Below the pieces are notes generated by a model, which was given only the letters and a program-made list of their open reading frames with translations, was not told the origin of the DNA and did not search any database. Source: Symbiodinium microadriaticum (lineage: Eukaryota > Sar > Dinophyceae > Suessiales > Symbiodiniaceae). From it: 64,000 nt of DNA. This document shows, one piece after another, positions 50,030 to 62,446 of the stretch. The position numbers and the translations under genes were made by a program. The stretch is taken from assembly GCA_001939145.1 (NCBI GenBank), contig LSRX01000837.1:66049-130048 (forward strand). The letters run 5' to 3'. The first letter of the stretch is position 1. The number at the start of each line of letters is the position of its first letter.

Positions 50030-52216
50030 TCAGCCAGGTCGCCCCCAGCCCGTGACGAGGATGAACTTGCGGTCTCCGTACTTCAAGAGAATAGGAAGAA
50101 CCACCTGGGAGAGCCACCATCGAACTGCCAGCGTCGCCGCCTCAGAGTTACAATCGTGGAGATCCAGAATGTCCACTGCCTTTGCCAGCAGCCTAGGGTA
50201 AATCTGGTGCTTCTCGAGTCTTCTCATGCCATCTCGTTCCCCTGCAGCGAGCACAGCATTCATGCTGTCTGAGTTCAGGTCCGTGCTGCGAGCAAAGAAG
50301 TGCAGGGCCAGCTGCCACTCCCCGCTTCGTGTGCATGCACCTATGGCTGCATTGTACGTATAAACATCTGGAGAAAAGTTGGCTTCGCAGATCTGATCGA
50401 AAATCTGGCATACCATCTGCCACTGACCGCCTGTGCCACAGGAACTGGCCACTGCATTGTAGCTGCAAAGGTCCACATCGACACCAGAACACTCCATTTG
50501 GTCGAACAAAGCAAGCGACAGTTTCCACTGATCTCCAAGCTCGCAAGCACTGATGGCAGCTGTATAGCAAATTGTGCTTGGCTGGAGATGGGCTGGAGGC
50601 ATGGCCGCGAGCAGATGCAGTGCCAAAGGCCAGTGCGCACCGCTTGCACATGCAGAGATTGCAGAGCCGTAGCTCACGATTGTAGGGGCGATGGGCGGCA
50701 GTAGGTCGAACAAGCCGAAGAACAAGGCCAGTGCTTGCTGCCAATTGGAGTCCTTCTCGCAGGCACTCATCGTTGCGTTGTAGCTGATTGCCGTGGGCGT
50801 GATCGTCTCAGATGCCATGGACTCGAGCAGGGTCACTGCCATTTCGGAGCTTCCTGCACGCTCACACGCACTGATGGCCGCATTGTAGCTGTAAACGTCC
50901 CTGTCCAGCTGAGCCTGCACCATGCGAGTAAAGAGAGCCAGCCCATGTTGCCAGTGCCCAGCCTTGGCGCAAGCGGAGATGGCCGCATTCTATGCCACCG
51001 TGCTGGGTGCGACATTTTCCGCCTCCCTTAGCAGAGCCAGTGCTAATTGCCACTCTGCGCCCTTCTCGCAAGCGTTGATGGCGGCAGCATAACTGTACAC
51101 GTTGGGAGACAGCTGTGCACGCTTCAGGTCCGCGGAAAAGTGCAGGGCGAGCTGCCAGTGGCCAGGCCTCGCGAGGGCACTGATTGTGGCGCTGTAGCTG
51201 ATGATGTTTGGCTGCAGGTGGACGGCATTGATCTCATGGAAAAGTGCCAGTGCCAATGGCCACACCCCAGCCTTCTCAGCAGCCGTGATGCCATTAATCC
51301 GAATGTAATCAATGATTACATTCGGATTAATGGCAGCCCTGGGCATTTCCCGGAAGAGATGCACTGCCACTTGCCAGTTTTCAGCACGGCCGCAGGCCCC
51401 AATGGCAGCCTTGTAACTAATGTTGCTTGGGCTGATGCTCGTTGTCTGCATGGCTTGCAACAGCCGTATTGTTGATTGCCACTGAGCGCCGACTTCACAC
51501 GCACCCAGCACCGCGCCGAAGAGAACGACGTCTGGACTGATGGTCTGTTGGGCCCTCTCGAAGAGCTCCAGAGGCAGTTGCCATTGTCCACCCTGCTCCC
51601 GCGAAACAAATCACGACACAGAAGGTGCTGCACCGACAGGCTACGTCGCAGTAAACACGAGCTTAAATAAGCTTGAACACACCAGTGGCATCGGAGTTCT
51701 CTGAGTTTAAGGCCTGGAGACTGGAACCCGCTAAACTTCAGCACCCGTGAACCCCTCTTAATTTGCCCAAAGCCTTCTGGCACGCGGAAATGGCGGCACT
51801 GTAGGTAACGACGTCGGGGGTGGCTTTCAGCTCTGGCAGGGAGAAGAAGAGCTCCATGCAAGCCTGCGCTCGAGAATTCGGGACCGGAGGGCCTGAAATC
51901 CTACCTTCGTGATGGGAACACTCCGAGAGGGGTAGCGTGAGGCCCGGGAACCTGCCAGTGCTTGGCTTTGCCAAAGGCCGTCATGCTGGCATTGACATGA
52001 AAAAGAGAGACCTCAGTCAGGCGAGCAACCAACAACAGCAACCGTCAACATGAGAATGGCCGTACTTCGATCGAGGAACAACGACGAGGCTAATTTCGGC
52101 AATCGTACGCGAAGTAAACATGATAGTAAAAGAGAGCAGTCATTCTCGTGGCAAGCAGCTCCCTGCATGGCAGCCAAGACCTCGAGAACCGCTTTGCTCT
52201 TGCCTCTCGATGCCAA
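50030..52216 (-). CDS. PPR-Smr protein (left copy) with one in-frame TAG
   Basis: PPR proteins bind organelle RNA; those with a C-terminal Smr domain often act in RNA cleavage or processing. About twelve 33-38-residue repeats of the form YNAAISACERAG..WQ.AL.LF run from 51592 to about 50240. An Smr-like end follows (LDLHDCNSEAATLAVRWWL then FILVTGWGRPG, stop at 50030). Upstream pieces are an exon with TPDVVTYSAAISACQK ending at 51774 and a likely earlier one (ASRGKSKAVLEVLAAMQG, about 52190-52130). A GC-AG intron at 51773-51593 joins CQK to GGQWQ. A TAG at 50992-50990 interrupts the repeats where a Tyr codon is expected. The same TAG is in the right copy, so this is either a pseudogene, a recoded site or an alternative short product. 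A perfect 45-base palindrome sits in the third repeat. Confidence 0.8.
51291..51335. repeat. Perfect palindrome in PPR coding sequence (left copy)
   Basis: Two 21-base arms (51291-51311 and 51315-51335) are exact reverse complements around the loop AAT. It lies in the third PPR repeat, keeps the frame, and makes that unit 38 residues where neighbours have 35. Confidence 0.95.
51593..51773 (-). other. GC-AG intron of the PPR gene, left copy (181 nt)
   Basis: CCAGAAG|GCTTTGG ... GGGAGCAG|GGTGGACAATGG on the minus strand restores the PPR pattern ISACQK-GGQWQ. It contains stops in the exon frame. In the right copy the corresponding intron is split by the AHCY segment. Confidence 0.75.
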
Positions 52217-52257
52217 GGCCTGATCCCAAAGGTAAACAAAGAGAACATCCGTCGTAA

Positions 52258-52293
52258 AACAAAACCCTAAACCCTAAACCCCTAATCCCCTAA
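52258..52293 (-). repeat. Interstitial telomere-like repeat (TTTAGGG type)
   Basis: The plus strand reads AAACCCTAAACCCTAAACCC with slightly decayed units after it. A second block lies at 52614-52645. TTTAGGG is the telomere unit reported for dinoflagellates. Confidence 0.8.
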
Positions 52294-52613
52294 AAGTGCG
52301 AGACTCTGAAGCCCTGATTGCTTTGTCCCTGCCCCCCTTGGCCTGCAACTTTGACATGCTGCCTCGTGGAGGTGCAAGATCCTGAGCGGGAGCCAGGCAA
52401 AGCAGAAGTCGCAGCAGAGGAATAACAATAATAAGAAGAAGAAGAATTATAATAGTAATAATAGCAGTAGTAATAATAGTAACAATAATAAGTGACACTG
52501 CGGATCTTTGCAGAGGCTCTGCTGGGTGCGGGCAAGCCTTGGACTTCCCAGAGGCCCGCCGCAGACAGGCCCGCATGGCCCGGTTGCTGTTGTTGAACTT
52601 CAGCCTGGCATAC

Positions 52614-52645
52614 CCCAAAAAACCCCTAACCCCAAAACCCTAAAG
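52614..52645 (-). repeat. Second telomere-like block, left copy
   Basis: ACCCCTAACCCCAAAACCCT-type units in the same orientation as the block at 52258, 320 bases away, so the pair flanks the AAT-rich stretch. Confidence 0.6.
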
Positions 52646-53638
52646 GGAAAGTGAGATTCTCTCCGAAACCGGCAGCTTCAGCCTCAGCCGCCTCAGCCGC
52701 CATCGTCGTCGGAATCTTCGTCGCAGTTCATGATCAAAAACTGCCGGTCGAGCAGGACGGGTGAGAGCATTGACCTGGTTGTCTGTTGTTTTTGGAGTGA
52801 GATGGAGTGAAGGCCACTGACATCTCGATCTTTCAAGCCCGTGCTCCTCCGCGAATCCTACCTCCATCTAGCCGGACGGAAGCTAGGCACACACTCGAAC
52901 TCACTCAAACAGTGTCCAAGGACAGGATTCCGAAAGCCTACAGGCCTACAGCCAGGATGGGTGACACTTCCGAGAGGTTTGCACCGCTTGGCGCCTCCAT
53001 TAGCATTTTGATTTCGTATTAGCTGCTTTCGCAGGAGAACTCGGCAGTGCTCCAGTTCATTTGCCGGAAACCCCAATGACCCCTTCCTGGCAAACGAGCT
53101 CTCGTCTGTAGGTGAGGCTTGCTTCCTAGGCAGACCTCGCCAGTCCAATTCTTTGGCCGTCTGTGCCGGTTTACTAGTGCAGCCGCGGCACGCAACTAAT
53201 TTGTCCAGATGAAGGAAAATCTGGTCGTCCGTCATCATCATGCTGTGGACAGTGAAGGTAGACAGGAATACAGAGACTTCTGGGCTTGAGCCATGATGTC
53301 GGCAAGGCAAGCATCCCATGGATTTTCACCGTTTCGCATGCAAAGGTTGAGAAGGACATACGTCGACAAGGAACCATTTTCCACTCGGAAGGCCGGTCCT
53401 GCATCTTACACCGGCGCAGTGTTATTTGGGGAGCTAGAAGAGGGGTGCTAAGCTAAGGGGTGCTACAGCGGTAGAGGGCCATTGAGTGTAGGACTGAGAG
53501 TTTGGGAAGGAATACATCATGGCGATGGAATCAGCCTATTGTGTACTCTGTTCTGATCAAGATTCTGGCTTCTTCAAATCATGAACCCTGGCCTCAGCTT
53601 GTAGCTTAAGATCCATCCCATGCACACACATCCGTGCA

Positions 53639-54899
53639 TTACAATGCACCTAGGGCATTGTACGTATAAACATCTGGAGAAAAGTTGGCTTCGCAAATCT
53701 GATCGAAAATCTGGCATACCATCTGCCACTGACCGCCTTTGCCACAGGAACTGGCCACTGCATTGTAGCTGCAAAGGTCCACATCGATACCAGAGCACTC
53801 CATTTGGTCGAACAAAGCAAGCGACAGTTTCCACTGATCTCCAAGCTCGCAAGCACTGATGGCAGCTGTATAGCAAATTGTGCTAGGCTGGAGATGGGCT
53901 GGAGGCATGGCCGCGAGCAGATGCAGTGCCAAAGGCCAGTGCGCACCGCTTGCACATGCAGAGATTGCAGAGCCGTAGCTCACGATTGTAGGGGCGATGG
54001 GCGGCAGTAGGTCGAACAAGCCGAAGAACAAGGCCAGTGCTTGCTGCCAGGTGGAGTCCTTCTCGCAGGCACTCATCGTTGCGTTGTAGCTGATTGCCGT
54101 GGGCGTGATCGTCTCAGATGCCATGGACTCGAGCAGGGTCACTGCCATTTCGGAGCTTCCTGCACGCTCACACGCACTGATGGCGGCATTGTAGCTGTAA
54201 ACGTCCCTGTCCAGCTGAGCCTGCACCATACGAGTAAAGAGAGCCAGCCCATGTTGCCAGTGCCCAGCCTTGGCGCAAGCGGAGATGGCCGCATTCTACG
54301 CCACCGTGCTGGGTGCGACATTTTCCGCCTCCCTCAGCAGAGCCAGTGCTAATATTGCCACTCTGCGCCCTTCTCGCAAGCGTTGATGGCGGCAGCATAA
54401 CTGTACACGTTGGGAGACAGCTGTGCACGCTTCAGGTCCGCGGAAAAGTGCAGGGCGAGCTGCCAGTGGCCAGGCCTCGCGAGGGCACTGATTGTGGCGC
54501 TGTAGCTGATGATGTTTGGCTGCAGGTGGACGGCATTGATCTCATGGAAAAGTGCCAGTGCCAATGGCCACACCCCAGCCTTCTCAGCAGCCGTGATGCC
54601 ATTAATCCGAATGTAATCAATGATTACATTCGGATTAATGGCAGCCCTGGGCATTTCCCGGAAGAGATGCACTGCCACTTGCCAGTTTTCAGCACGGCCG
54701 CAGGCCCCAATGGCAGCCTTGTAACTAATGTTGCTTGGGCTGATGCTCGTTGTCTGCATGGCTTGCAACAGCCGTATTGTTGATTGCCACTGAGCGCCGA
54801 CTTCACACGCACCCAGCACCGCGCCGAAGAGAACGACGTCTGGACTGATGGTCTGTTGGGCCCTCTCGAAGAGCTCCAGAGGCAGTTGCCATTGTCCAC
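53639..54899 (-). pseudogene. PPR protein, right copy, frameshifted and lacking the Smr end
   Basis: This is a near-identical copy of the left PPR repeats. The TAG is conserved (54298-54296, here preceded by GCG instead of GCA). A two-base insertion (AT, about 54353) shifts the frame where the left copy is open. The low-coordinate end stops at about 53646, before the last repeats and the Smr domain. Taken together this copy is probably not functional. It carries the same palindrome at 54598-54642. Its 5' exons lie 2.5 kb away, beyond the AHCY segment, at 57580-58030. Confidence 0.8.
54598..54642. repeat. Perfect palindrome in PPR coding sequence (right copy)
   Basis: Identical to the palindrome at 51291-51335: two 21-base arms and an AAT loop. 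Its presence in both copies means it arose before the segmental duplication. Confidence 0.95.
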
Positions 54900-54964
54900 C
54901 CTGCTCCCGCGAAACAAATCACGACACAGAAGGTGCTGCACCGACAGGCTACGTCGCAGTAAAC

Positions 54965-55549
54965 ACGAGCTTAAATAAGCTTGAACGCTGCCATGCGGGT
55001 GTACTTGGTCTTGTCTGCCGGGATCGAGTCCTTGAGCAGCTGCAAGATGCACTTGAACTCGGCGTTGGTAGTGCTGGAAGGATCTGGCAGGCTGCCGTCC
55101 TTGGCGAACTTCTCCTCGAACTCCTTGCCCTTGTGGATCAGCAGAGTGGCATCGCCGCCATCGTCCACCAGCTGGTCGCAGCCATCAGCTCCCGGCACGG
55201 TCATCATCTGCTCGGTGCACCACCAGTACTCCGGCAACGTCTTGCCCTTCCACCCGAAGACCGTGGAAGTGCCTGCTTTCGCGATGGCAGCTGCCGCGTG
55301 GTCCTTCGTGCTGTAGATGTTGCACGAGCACCAACGCACCTTGGCACCCAGGGCAGCCAGCGTCTCGATCAGAACGCCGGTCTGGATGGTCATGTGCAGG
55401 GAGCCGTTGATGTTCATGCCCTTGAAAGGCTGCGAAGGGCCGAAATCCTTGCGTGCCGCCATGAGGCCAGGCATCTCATGCTCGGCCAGAGTGAGCTCCT
55501 TACGGCCGAACTCGGCCAGGCCCATGTCCTTCACTTTCGAGTCCGCCAT
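54965..55549 (-). pseudogene. AHCY: AHCY 5' exon, truncated at the PPR junction
   Basis: Starts [20 protein letters not shown] and runs through [27 protein letters not shown] and WWCTEQ to KYTRMAA, all S-adenosylhomocysteine hydrolase substrate-domain sequence. The homologous sequence ends at 54987; a few non-AHCY residues and a stop follow at 54971. It lacks the last 22 bases of the exon and all later exons in this orientation, so it cannot make a full enzyme from here. It includes the roughly 40-residue insertion typical of plant and protist AHCY. It starts 552 bases downstream of the end of the other AHCY piece, head to tail, as in dinoflagellate tandem arrays. Confidence 0.9.
54987..55154 (-). 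repeat. Terminal redundancy of the AHCY insert, copy 1
   Basis: The 168 bases match 57306-57473 with two substitutions. The offset between copies is 2319 bases, which gives the AHCY monomer length. Confidence 0.9.
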
Positions 55550-56101
55550 GCTGCCCTGTCACCGTGCGATTAAGACTACAACGGGATGAGGGTGCCTTTC
55601 GAAGCTGCGTGCCGACAATGCCAACACGCGGAGCATGTTGAAAGTGCAGTTGGACAGAGAACCTTCTGCAAGGAGGCTGTGGGAAGGCCCAGCTGCTACG
55701 CTCGCACTTCCGACGGAGAACCTGAGCTCCCGTAATCCTGGCAAAGATTCGTCTATTGAAATCTTGCTGCAAGGCCGCTCTCTTGTATTGTTGAGGGGCA
55801 AAGAGGGCAAGAACGACAAAACTTTCCACTCGGGAGCAGCACACTCCCAGCAGCAAGCCTATTGTCAAATGATGATCCGATACTTTCAACGACTGTGGCC
55901 AAGCGTCGGGACACAGCCTGAAACAGCCAACGACGGCTCGCCTTTTTCACTCAGCAGATCGCTTCTCTTCTGCCCAGGCTTGGAATGTGCTAGCTGTGGA
56001 CTCATCCTGTCACCCTCGGGATCCACTTTCAGGCAGGACGCCTGTCATGGCGCCGAGGGCTAGGGACAACACACCAGCGCAAAGTTGGCAAATCCCGCCA
56101 C
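55550..56101. other. AHCY array intergenic spacer (552 bp)
   Basis: This lies between the stop of one AHCY copy and the start of the next on the same strand. It should contain the 3' UTR of the first and the spliced-leader acceptor of the second. On the minus strand no leader relic is seen. Confidence 0.7.
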
Positions 56102-56104
56102 TTA

Positions 56105-57089
<985 letters not shown>

Positions 57090-57167
57090 GTTGACGTTGA
57101 TGGCCGGGAAGAGCAGCTCGCCCTTGGCCGCCATTTCGCGCAGACGGTGCACACCGGTGGTGGTCTC

Positions 57168-57283
57168 CTGGGGTGGCACCATGATTTTGAAGAGCCCCGA
57201 AGCCCCGAAACCTCCGCGCTTTCAGAAACCGCTCCGAAATCCAGACACCCAGCACCTAAGACTCCCAAGACCCGCAACATCTC
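57168..57283 (-). other. GA-AG intron 1 of AHCY (116 nt)
   Basis: AGCGAG|GAGATGTTG ... CACCCCAG|GAGACCACC joins V-S-E to E-T-T-T-G. GAGA is present at both borders. Confidence 0.9.
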
Positions 57284-57305
57284 CTCGCTGACACCCATGC
57301 ACTTG

Positions 57306-57473
57306 GCTGCCATGCGGGTGTACTTGGTCTTGTCCGCCGGGATCGAGTCCTTGAGCAGCTGCCAGATGCACTTGAACTCGGCGTTGGTAGTGCTGGAAGG
57401 ATCTGGCAGGCTGCCGTCCTTGGCGAACTTCTCCTCGAACTCCTTGCCCTTGTGGATCAGCAGAGTGGCATCG
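57306..57473 (-). repeat. Terminal redundancy of the AHCY insert, copy 2
   Basis: Matches 54987-55154 with two substitutions (one changes Leu to Trp in KCI-QLLKDS). The last nine bases, on the plus strand GTGGCATCG, are also present at the PPR intron junction in the left copy. Confidence 0.9.
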
Positions 57474-59152
57474 GAGTTCTCTGAGTTTAAGGCCTGGAGA
57501 CTGGAACCCGCTAAACTTCAGCACCCGTGAAACCCCTCTTAATTTGCCCAAAGCCTTCTGGCACGCGGAAATGGCGGCACTGTAGGTAACGACGTCGGGG
57601 GTGGCTTTCAGCTCTGGCAGGGAGAAGAAGAGCTCCATGCAAGCCTGCGCTCGAGAATTCGGGACCGGAGGGCCTGAAATCCTACCTTCGTGATGGGAAC
57701 ACTCCGAGAGGGGTAGCGTGAGGCCCGGGAACCTGCCAGTGCGTGGCTTTGCCAAAGGCCGTCATGCTGGCATTGACATGAAAAAGAGAGACCTCAGTCA
57801 GGCGAGCAACCAACAACAGCAACCGTCAACATGAGAATGGCCGTACTTCGATCGAGGAACAACGACGAGGCTTTTCGGTAATCATACGCGAAGTAAACAT
57901 GATAGCACAAGAGAGCAGCCATTCTCGTGGCAAGCAGCTCCCTGCATGGCAGCCAAGACCTCGAGAACCGCTTTGCTCTTGCCCGTTGATGCCAAGGCCT
58001 GACCCCAAAGGTAAACAAAGAGAACATCCGTCGTAAAACAAAACCCTAAACCCTAAACCCCTAATCCCCTAAAAGTGCGAGACTCTGAAGCCCTGAGGGC
58101 TTTGTCCCTGCCCCCCTTGGCCTGCAACTTTGACATGCTGCCTCGTGGAGGTGCAAGATCCTGAGCGGGAGCCAGGCAAAGCAGAAGTCGCAGCAGAGGA
58201 ATAACAATAACAATAATAAGAAGAATAATCATAATAGTAATAATAGCAGTAGTAATAATAGTAACAATAATAAGTGACACTGCGGATCTTTGCAGAGGCT
58301 CTGCTGGGTGCGGGCAAGCCGTGGACTTCCCAGAGGCCCGCCGCAGACAGGCCCGCATGGCCCGGTTGCTGTTGTTGAACTTCAGCCTGGCATACCCCAA
58401 AAAACCCCTAACCCCAAAACCCTAAAGGGAAAGTGAGATTCTCTCCGAAACCGGCAGCTTCAGCCTCAGCCGCCTCAGCCGCCATCGTCGTCGGAATCTT
58501 CGTCGCAGTTCATGATCAAAAACTGCCGGTCGAGCAGGACGGGTGAGAGCATTGACCTGGTTGTCTGTTGTTTTTGGAGTGAGATGGAGTGAAGGCTACT
58601 GACATCTCGATCTTTCAAGCCCGTGCTCCTCCTCGAATCTACCTCCATCTAGCCGGACGGAAGCTAGGCACTCACTCGAACTCACTCAAACAGTGTCCAA
58701 GGACAGGATTCCGAAAGCCTTCAGCCAGGCTTGGTGACACTTCCGAGAGGTTTGCACCGTTTTGATTTCGTATTAGCTGCTTTCGCAGGAGAACTCGGCA
58801 GTGCTCCAGTTCATTTGTCGGAAACCCCAATGACCCCTTCCTGGCAAACGAGCTCTCGTCTGTAGGTCAGCCTTGCTTGCTTCCTAGGCAGACCTCGCCA
58901 GTCCAATTCTTTGGCCGTCTGTGCCGGTTTTACTAGTGCAGCCGCGGTACGCAACTAATTTGTCCAGATGAAGGAAAATCTGGTCGTCCGTCATCATCAT
59001 GCTGTGGACAGTGAAGATAGACAGGAATACAGAGACTTCTGGGCTTGAGCCATGATGTCGGCAAGGCAAGCATCCCATGGATTTTCACCGTTTCGCATGC
59101 AAAGGTTGAGAAGGATATACGTCGAAAAGGAACCATTTTCCGCGTGGAAGGC
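57465..59152 (-). repeat. Segmental duplication, right copy of the PPR 5' region
   Basis: Near-identical to 51685-53393. It holds the PPR exon with TPDVVTYSAAISACQK (about 57630-57555), the earlier PPR piece, TTTAGGG-type blocks at 58040-58074 and 58395-58427, and the AAT-rich microsatellite near 58200-58275. Confidence 0.9.
58040..58074 (-). repeat. Interstitial telomere-like repeat, right copy
   Basis: Same AAACCCTAAACCCTAAACCC block as at 52258, as expected from the segmental duplication. A second block is at 58395-58427. Confidence 0.8.
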
Positions 59153-59341
59153 CGTGTTATGCGTTAAGGCTATCTTTTGAGGGCGCATCGGCCGCATCCG
59201 TTCAGGCTCAAGGCATTCTACTCCGGATTTTGACAACAGGTCGGACGGAGGATCCTGGCAGGTGACCGGCGGCCACTCCGCTTACACATGTTGGTCTGTG
59301 AAGCTCCTTGATGCACAAATCGGCAAGCGATCCCCGACAAG

Positions 59342-59563
59342 ATGCTGCAGTGCATGCCGAGCGATGCTCACACAAGGGCATCCCAAAGAGCTTCCCTACG
59401 TGTCAAGAAGCAACATGAAAAGCTGAATCTTAAATCCAAGCCCCCGAAGCCAAGGACCCGCAAAAGATCCAGGGTCCCGGCCGACGCGCTGAGCTCACGC
59501 AAACGCTCCTTGTTCCGAAAGCTTCGGTCGGCCCTCTTAGCGGTTCAGGGTTTCGGGTGCTGA
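59342..59563 (+). other. Small basic ORF, unrecognised
   Basis: A 73-codon frame with many Lys and Arg, including KSKPPKPRTRKRSR, which resembles a nuclear localisation signal. It starts with ATG and is not repeat-derived. It might be a short gene or a terminal exon. No family is recognised. Confidence 0.25.
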
Positions 59564-59569
59564 GCCACC

Positions 59570-60840
59570 TTTTGCACTACCCAGCAGTCCGTTCTTCTCC
59601 GCAGCCGTCCTGCAACTTTTTGAGATCCTCTTCCAGCGCGTTTTTCTCATCCCTGGTCACCTGAACTAGCAGCTGGCCCATACGAGCGAAGCCATCTTAA
59701 GCATGTTGCAAAGTCGTCATGCACCACCAGAGCCACTTGACCCGTACTGGTCGTCCCAGGGGCTCAAGGCGGCAAGATCGCACGGCTGATACGTTCTTAA
59801 AAAAGGTCGCATGGCCCAGAACATAGATGGGGCAAGGGTACTTGAAACCAGGGTTAAGGACAGCAACGACACCGACGGTCCGCAGCGACAAATACAGCTG
59901 CCAGTCGGGTGGACCAGCATAGCAGAACATGGTTGAACTTCGTGCAATTCTGGCAGCTGCACAGTCAAAGGTTCAGGCCTTCAACTCCGACCGGTACATG
60001 TCCGTCTCCTTCGAAGCTGCCGAGTAAGCGCAGGCCCGGGTGGCCCAAACGGACTGCGAAAAGTTCTGGTGAAGCCCTCCGCTCTCTTTCGCTGCGTCCT
60101 TTGCGAACATGTCACGCATGGACTGGGCTTCCAGGAGCTTCTCCTGCCAAGCAGGGACTTGTCAGCACCCGGCAGGCAAGCCATGTTTCACACTTACGGT
60201 CGACGCAATGGGTCCTGCAAGTCAAACATAGGACAGCTGCTGCTCAGCACTTTGCTTTCTTCCCAAGGTGTCGGAAAGTGTTGCGCCGTCTAGTGATCTA
60301 CAGCTTCTGTTGTCCGGGGGATCATCCCAGTCTGGAGTCACTATGACGGACGGTTGCCCTGCACACTGAACTCGGAGCCCTCAGCGCAAACAAGTTGCAG
60401 CCTCAACAAGCCGAGAATTTCCAAACCACCGAACCTCGTCAGCACCAACGCAGGGCAACTCTTGTTTGTCCCGCAATCCACTTATGATTTTCAGCATCGC
60501 TGTTGGGAGCCGTGCTCCTTCCGAATAAGACTGCTATCCTACTATGAATACTGCGATTGTGCGGAATAGCATCATTGTTGCTGGTACCTGCTCTGCTAAG
60601 TAAGATTGCTAGTGCAAGTACTCTTGTCGCCCACCATCCCTACACCCCAAACCTTCTAATGCCCTATAAACACTATAGCCAACAGCCCTCGAGTTCAAAA
60701 AGCCAAAGCCTAAACCGATCCAGCGCGGCTCCTCTGCACCGAGCGCTCGCTCACCAAGCTCCCTGGCCTGCCAGGGTGGATGGTTGTCATGTTGTGTTTC
60801 TTGCTTCTCCTCTGGAGACGGCGGAGATGGGCTTTTCTTA
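59570..60840. other. No assigned gene
   Basis: A plus-strand stretch at 59930-60027 (ILAAAQSKVQAFNSDRYMSV) looks coding and ends at a TAA. Otherwise nothing is recognised. Confidence 0.3.
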
Positions 60841-60949
60841 GGATCTGTAAGGCTTCGATTTAGGGTCCAAGCTGTGTAGTGTCTGGGTCCGTCTGGAACT
60901 CCGAGGCATAATATTCTCTATGATGACAGCTACTTCTCTGTATAAGTGT

Positions 60950-61020
60950 AAACATATATACACATAAACATAAACATAAACATACATATATATATATATA
61001 TATATATACACATAATATAC
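60950..61020 (+). repeat. (ACATAA)n/(TA)n microsatellite
   Basis: ACATAA units are followed by CATA and a TA run of about eleven units. Confidence 0.9.
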
Positions 61021-61029
61021 ATACACGCA

Positions 61030-62440
61030 CAATTACGTACAGATACCGAAACAGGATATGTATGTATCATGGCTCGTCACATTGCTTGTCCGATGGATTA
61101 TGCCTTGGCACTTCTGCGGCTTCGTGTGTGAAATGCATTATCTGATGTCGGTCGTCTATCCATCGTTCCATGCTGTCGTAATACCGTCATAGAGATCACA
61201 GTCTCGTTTCAATGTGGTGATCTTTTGCGGCAAACTCTTATTCTATCATGTCACGCAAGGAATCGCCTTGGACATGATTCCGATGTGATGTGACAGGCGC
61301 GAACTCCGCCTCTGAGCTACGCAGATTGTTCCTCCAACCTCGACACCTTCGTGGCCGCTGAAAAGTAAACGGCTTCCTGCTCGCCTAAGGGGCAAACGAC
61401 CTTAACAAAATCTGTTGATCTAAGTGGGATCTCGAAAAAAGCGTTTCGGACAGCGTGGCACCCTCAAGGCTGCGACATGTCTTTCAGTGCAAGTCCCTCG
61501 CACCGAAGTCAAGAGTAAAGAGCCTTCACCTCGGCGGCACGCAGCACCTGCACAAGGGGCGAGGTCGCGTCCAAGGCACCACGACGTGTGATCTCATTCC
61601 ATCCCATTCCTGTCCAACCAACAGAACAAAGGATTCAGGAGTCCGGCGCAAAGCCCTAATTTAAAAGCCTTGTTTGGAGAAAGCTCGTCCTCAACCCTAC
61701 ATCGCGTCGCGAGGTCAGTAGTGTCCGCTGGCAAGCTAGTATCTGTCTCCTGTCATCTCGACTGCACTGCACTGCAGAGGAAGTTTTTCAGCACCACTCC
61801 ACATAGACCTTTTTGCATGTCCTCTCTGCAACAGCCACTCCTTCGCCGCAGTCCAAAGACCCAATAGCTCATCCGAGAGAGCAATCAAGCTTGTGACTCG
61901 AAAATGGTGCGTGATACATTGCTACACGTGCATTAATTCCTGTGCCCTTCTACCGTGAAGGGGTGCAGCAAATTACTGTCCTACCTGCCTGTACCTCCCT
62001 ACCTCCCTCCCTCCCTCCCTCCCTACATGCATGCGTGAATGCATGCGCGCGGGCATGCAAACTGACAACAAGGTGCGTACATGCACACATATTATACATA
62101 CATGTACAAGCAGACAAACACATTCACGACCAAGGTAGTGCTCGTCATCTTGCCCATGAGCCCAACCTATGCCATAGCCATTCAATCATATTTGTTACTG
62201 TCTTGCCTGAAGTTTCATTGCCAAGCCTCACAGTAAAATGTCCGATTGGAGTGCAGAGCAGAAGCCTCATCGTTTCCTGCGCCGTGGCTCTCCTCTGCAT
62301 GTGCCAGCCTCTGCTGAGCCTGGTCGAGCGCCCGAGCTGGCGGGAAGCTAAGAAGGCTGCTTGCATGTGCTTTCGAACGATGAGACGGACACACTGATTA
62401 CTCCTCAATCGAGGGTCCCTACGATGTGTAGCTTCGCTGG
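61030..62440. other. No assigned gene; short CCCT and CATG repeats
   Basis: A (CCCT)-type run lies at about 61999-62025 and CATGCATG words follow at 62025-62060. No coding sequence is recognised. Confidence 0.35.
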
Positions 62441-62446
62441 GGGCTT

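Larger units (their letters stand above)
51685..53393 (-). repeat. Segmental duplication, left copy of the PPR 5' region
   Basis: This 1.7-kb stretch is nearly identical to 57465-59152, with small indels; for example, about 24 bases present near 52985 are missing at the matching place in the right copy. It holds the PPR 5' exons, TTTAGGG-type blocks and an AAT-rich microsatellite near 52421-52495. The copies diverge abruptly at the high-coordinate end. Confidence 0.9.

Noticed and set aside
53276-53300. Possible second spliced-leader relic on the minus strand (also at 59035-59060)
   Set aside because: Only 12 of the last 14 bases agree, with mismatches inside the conserved core, and no clear gene start follows.
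54848-55573. Plus-strand 241-codon frame over the AHCY/PPR junction
   Set aside because: It is the antisense shadow of the AHCY 5' exon and PPR repeats.
61290-61330. tRNA-like A-box (TAGCTCAGAGG) on the minus strand
   Set aside because: The D-stem can be drawn, but no anticodon stem, T-arm or acceptor stem follows.
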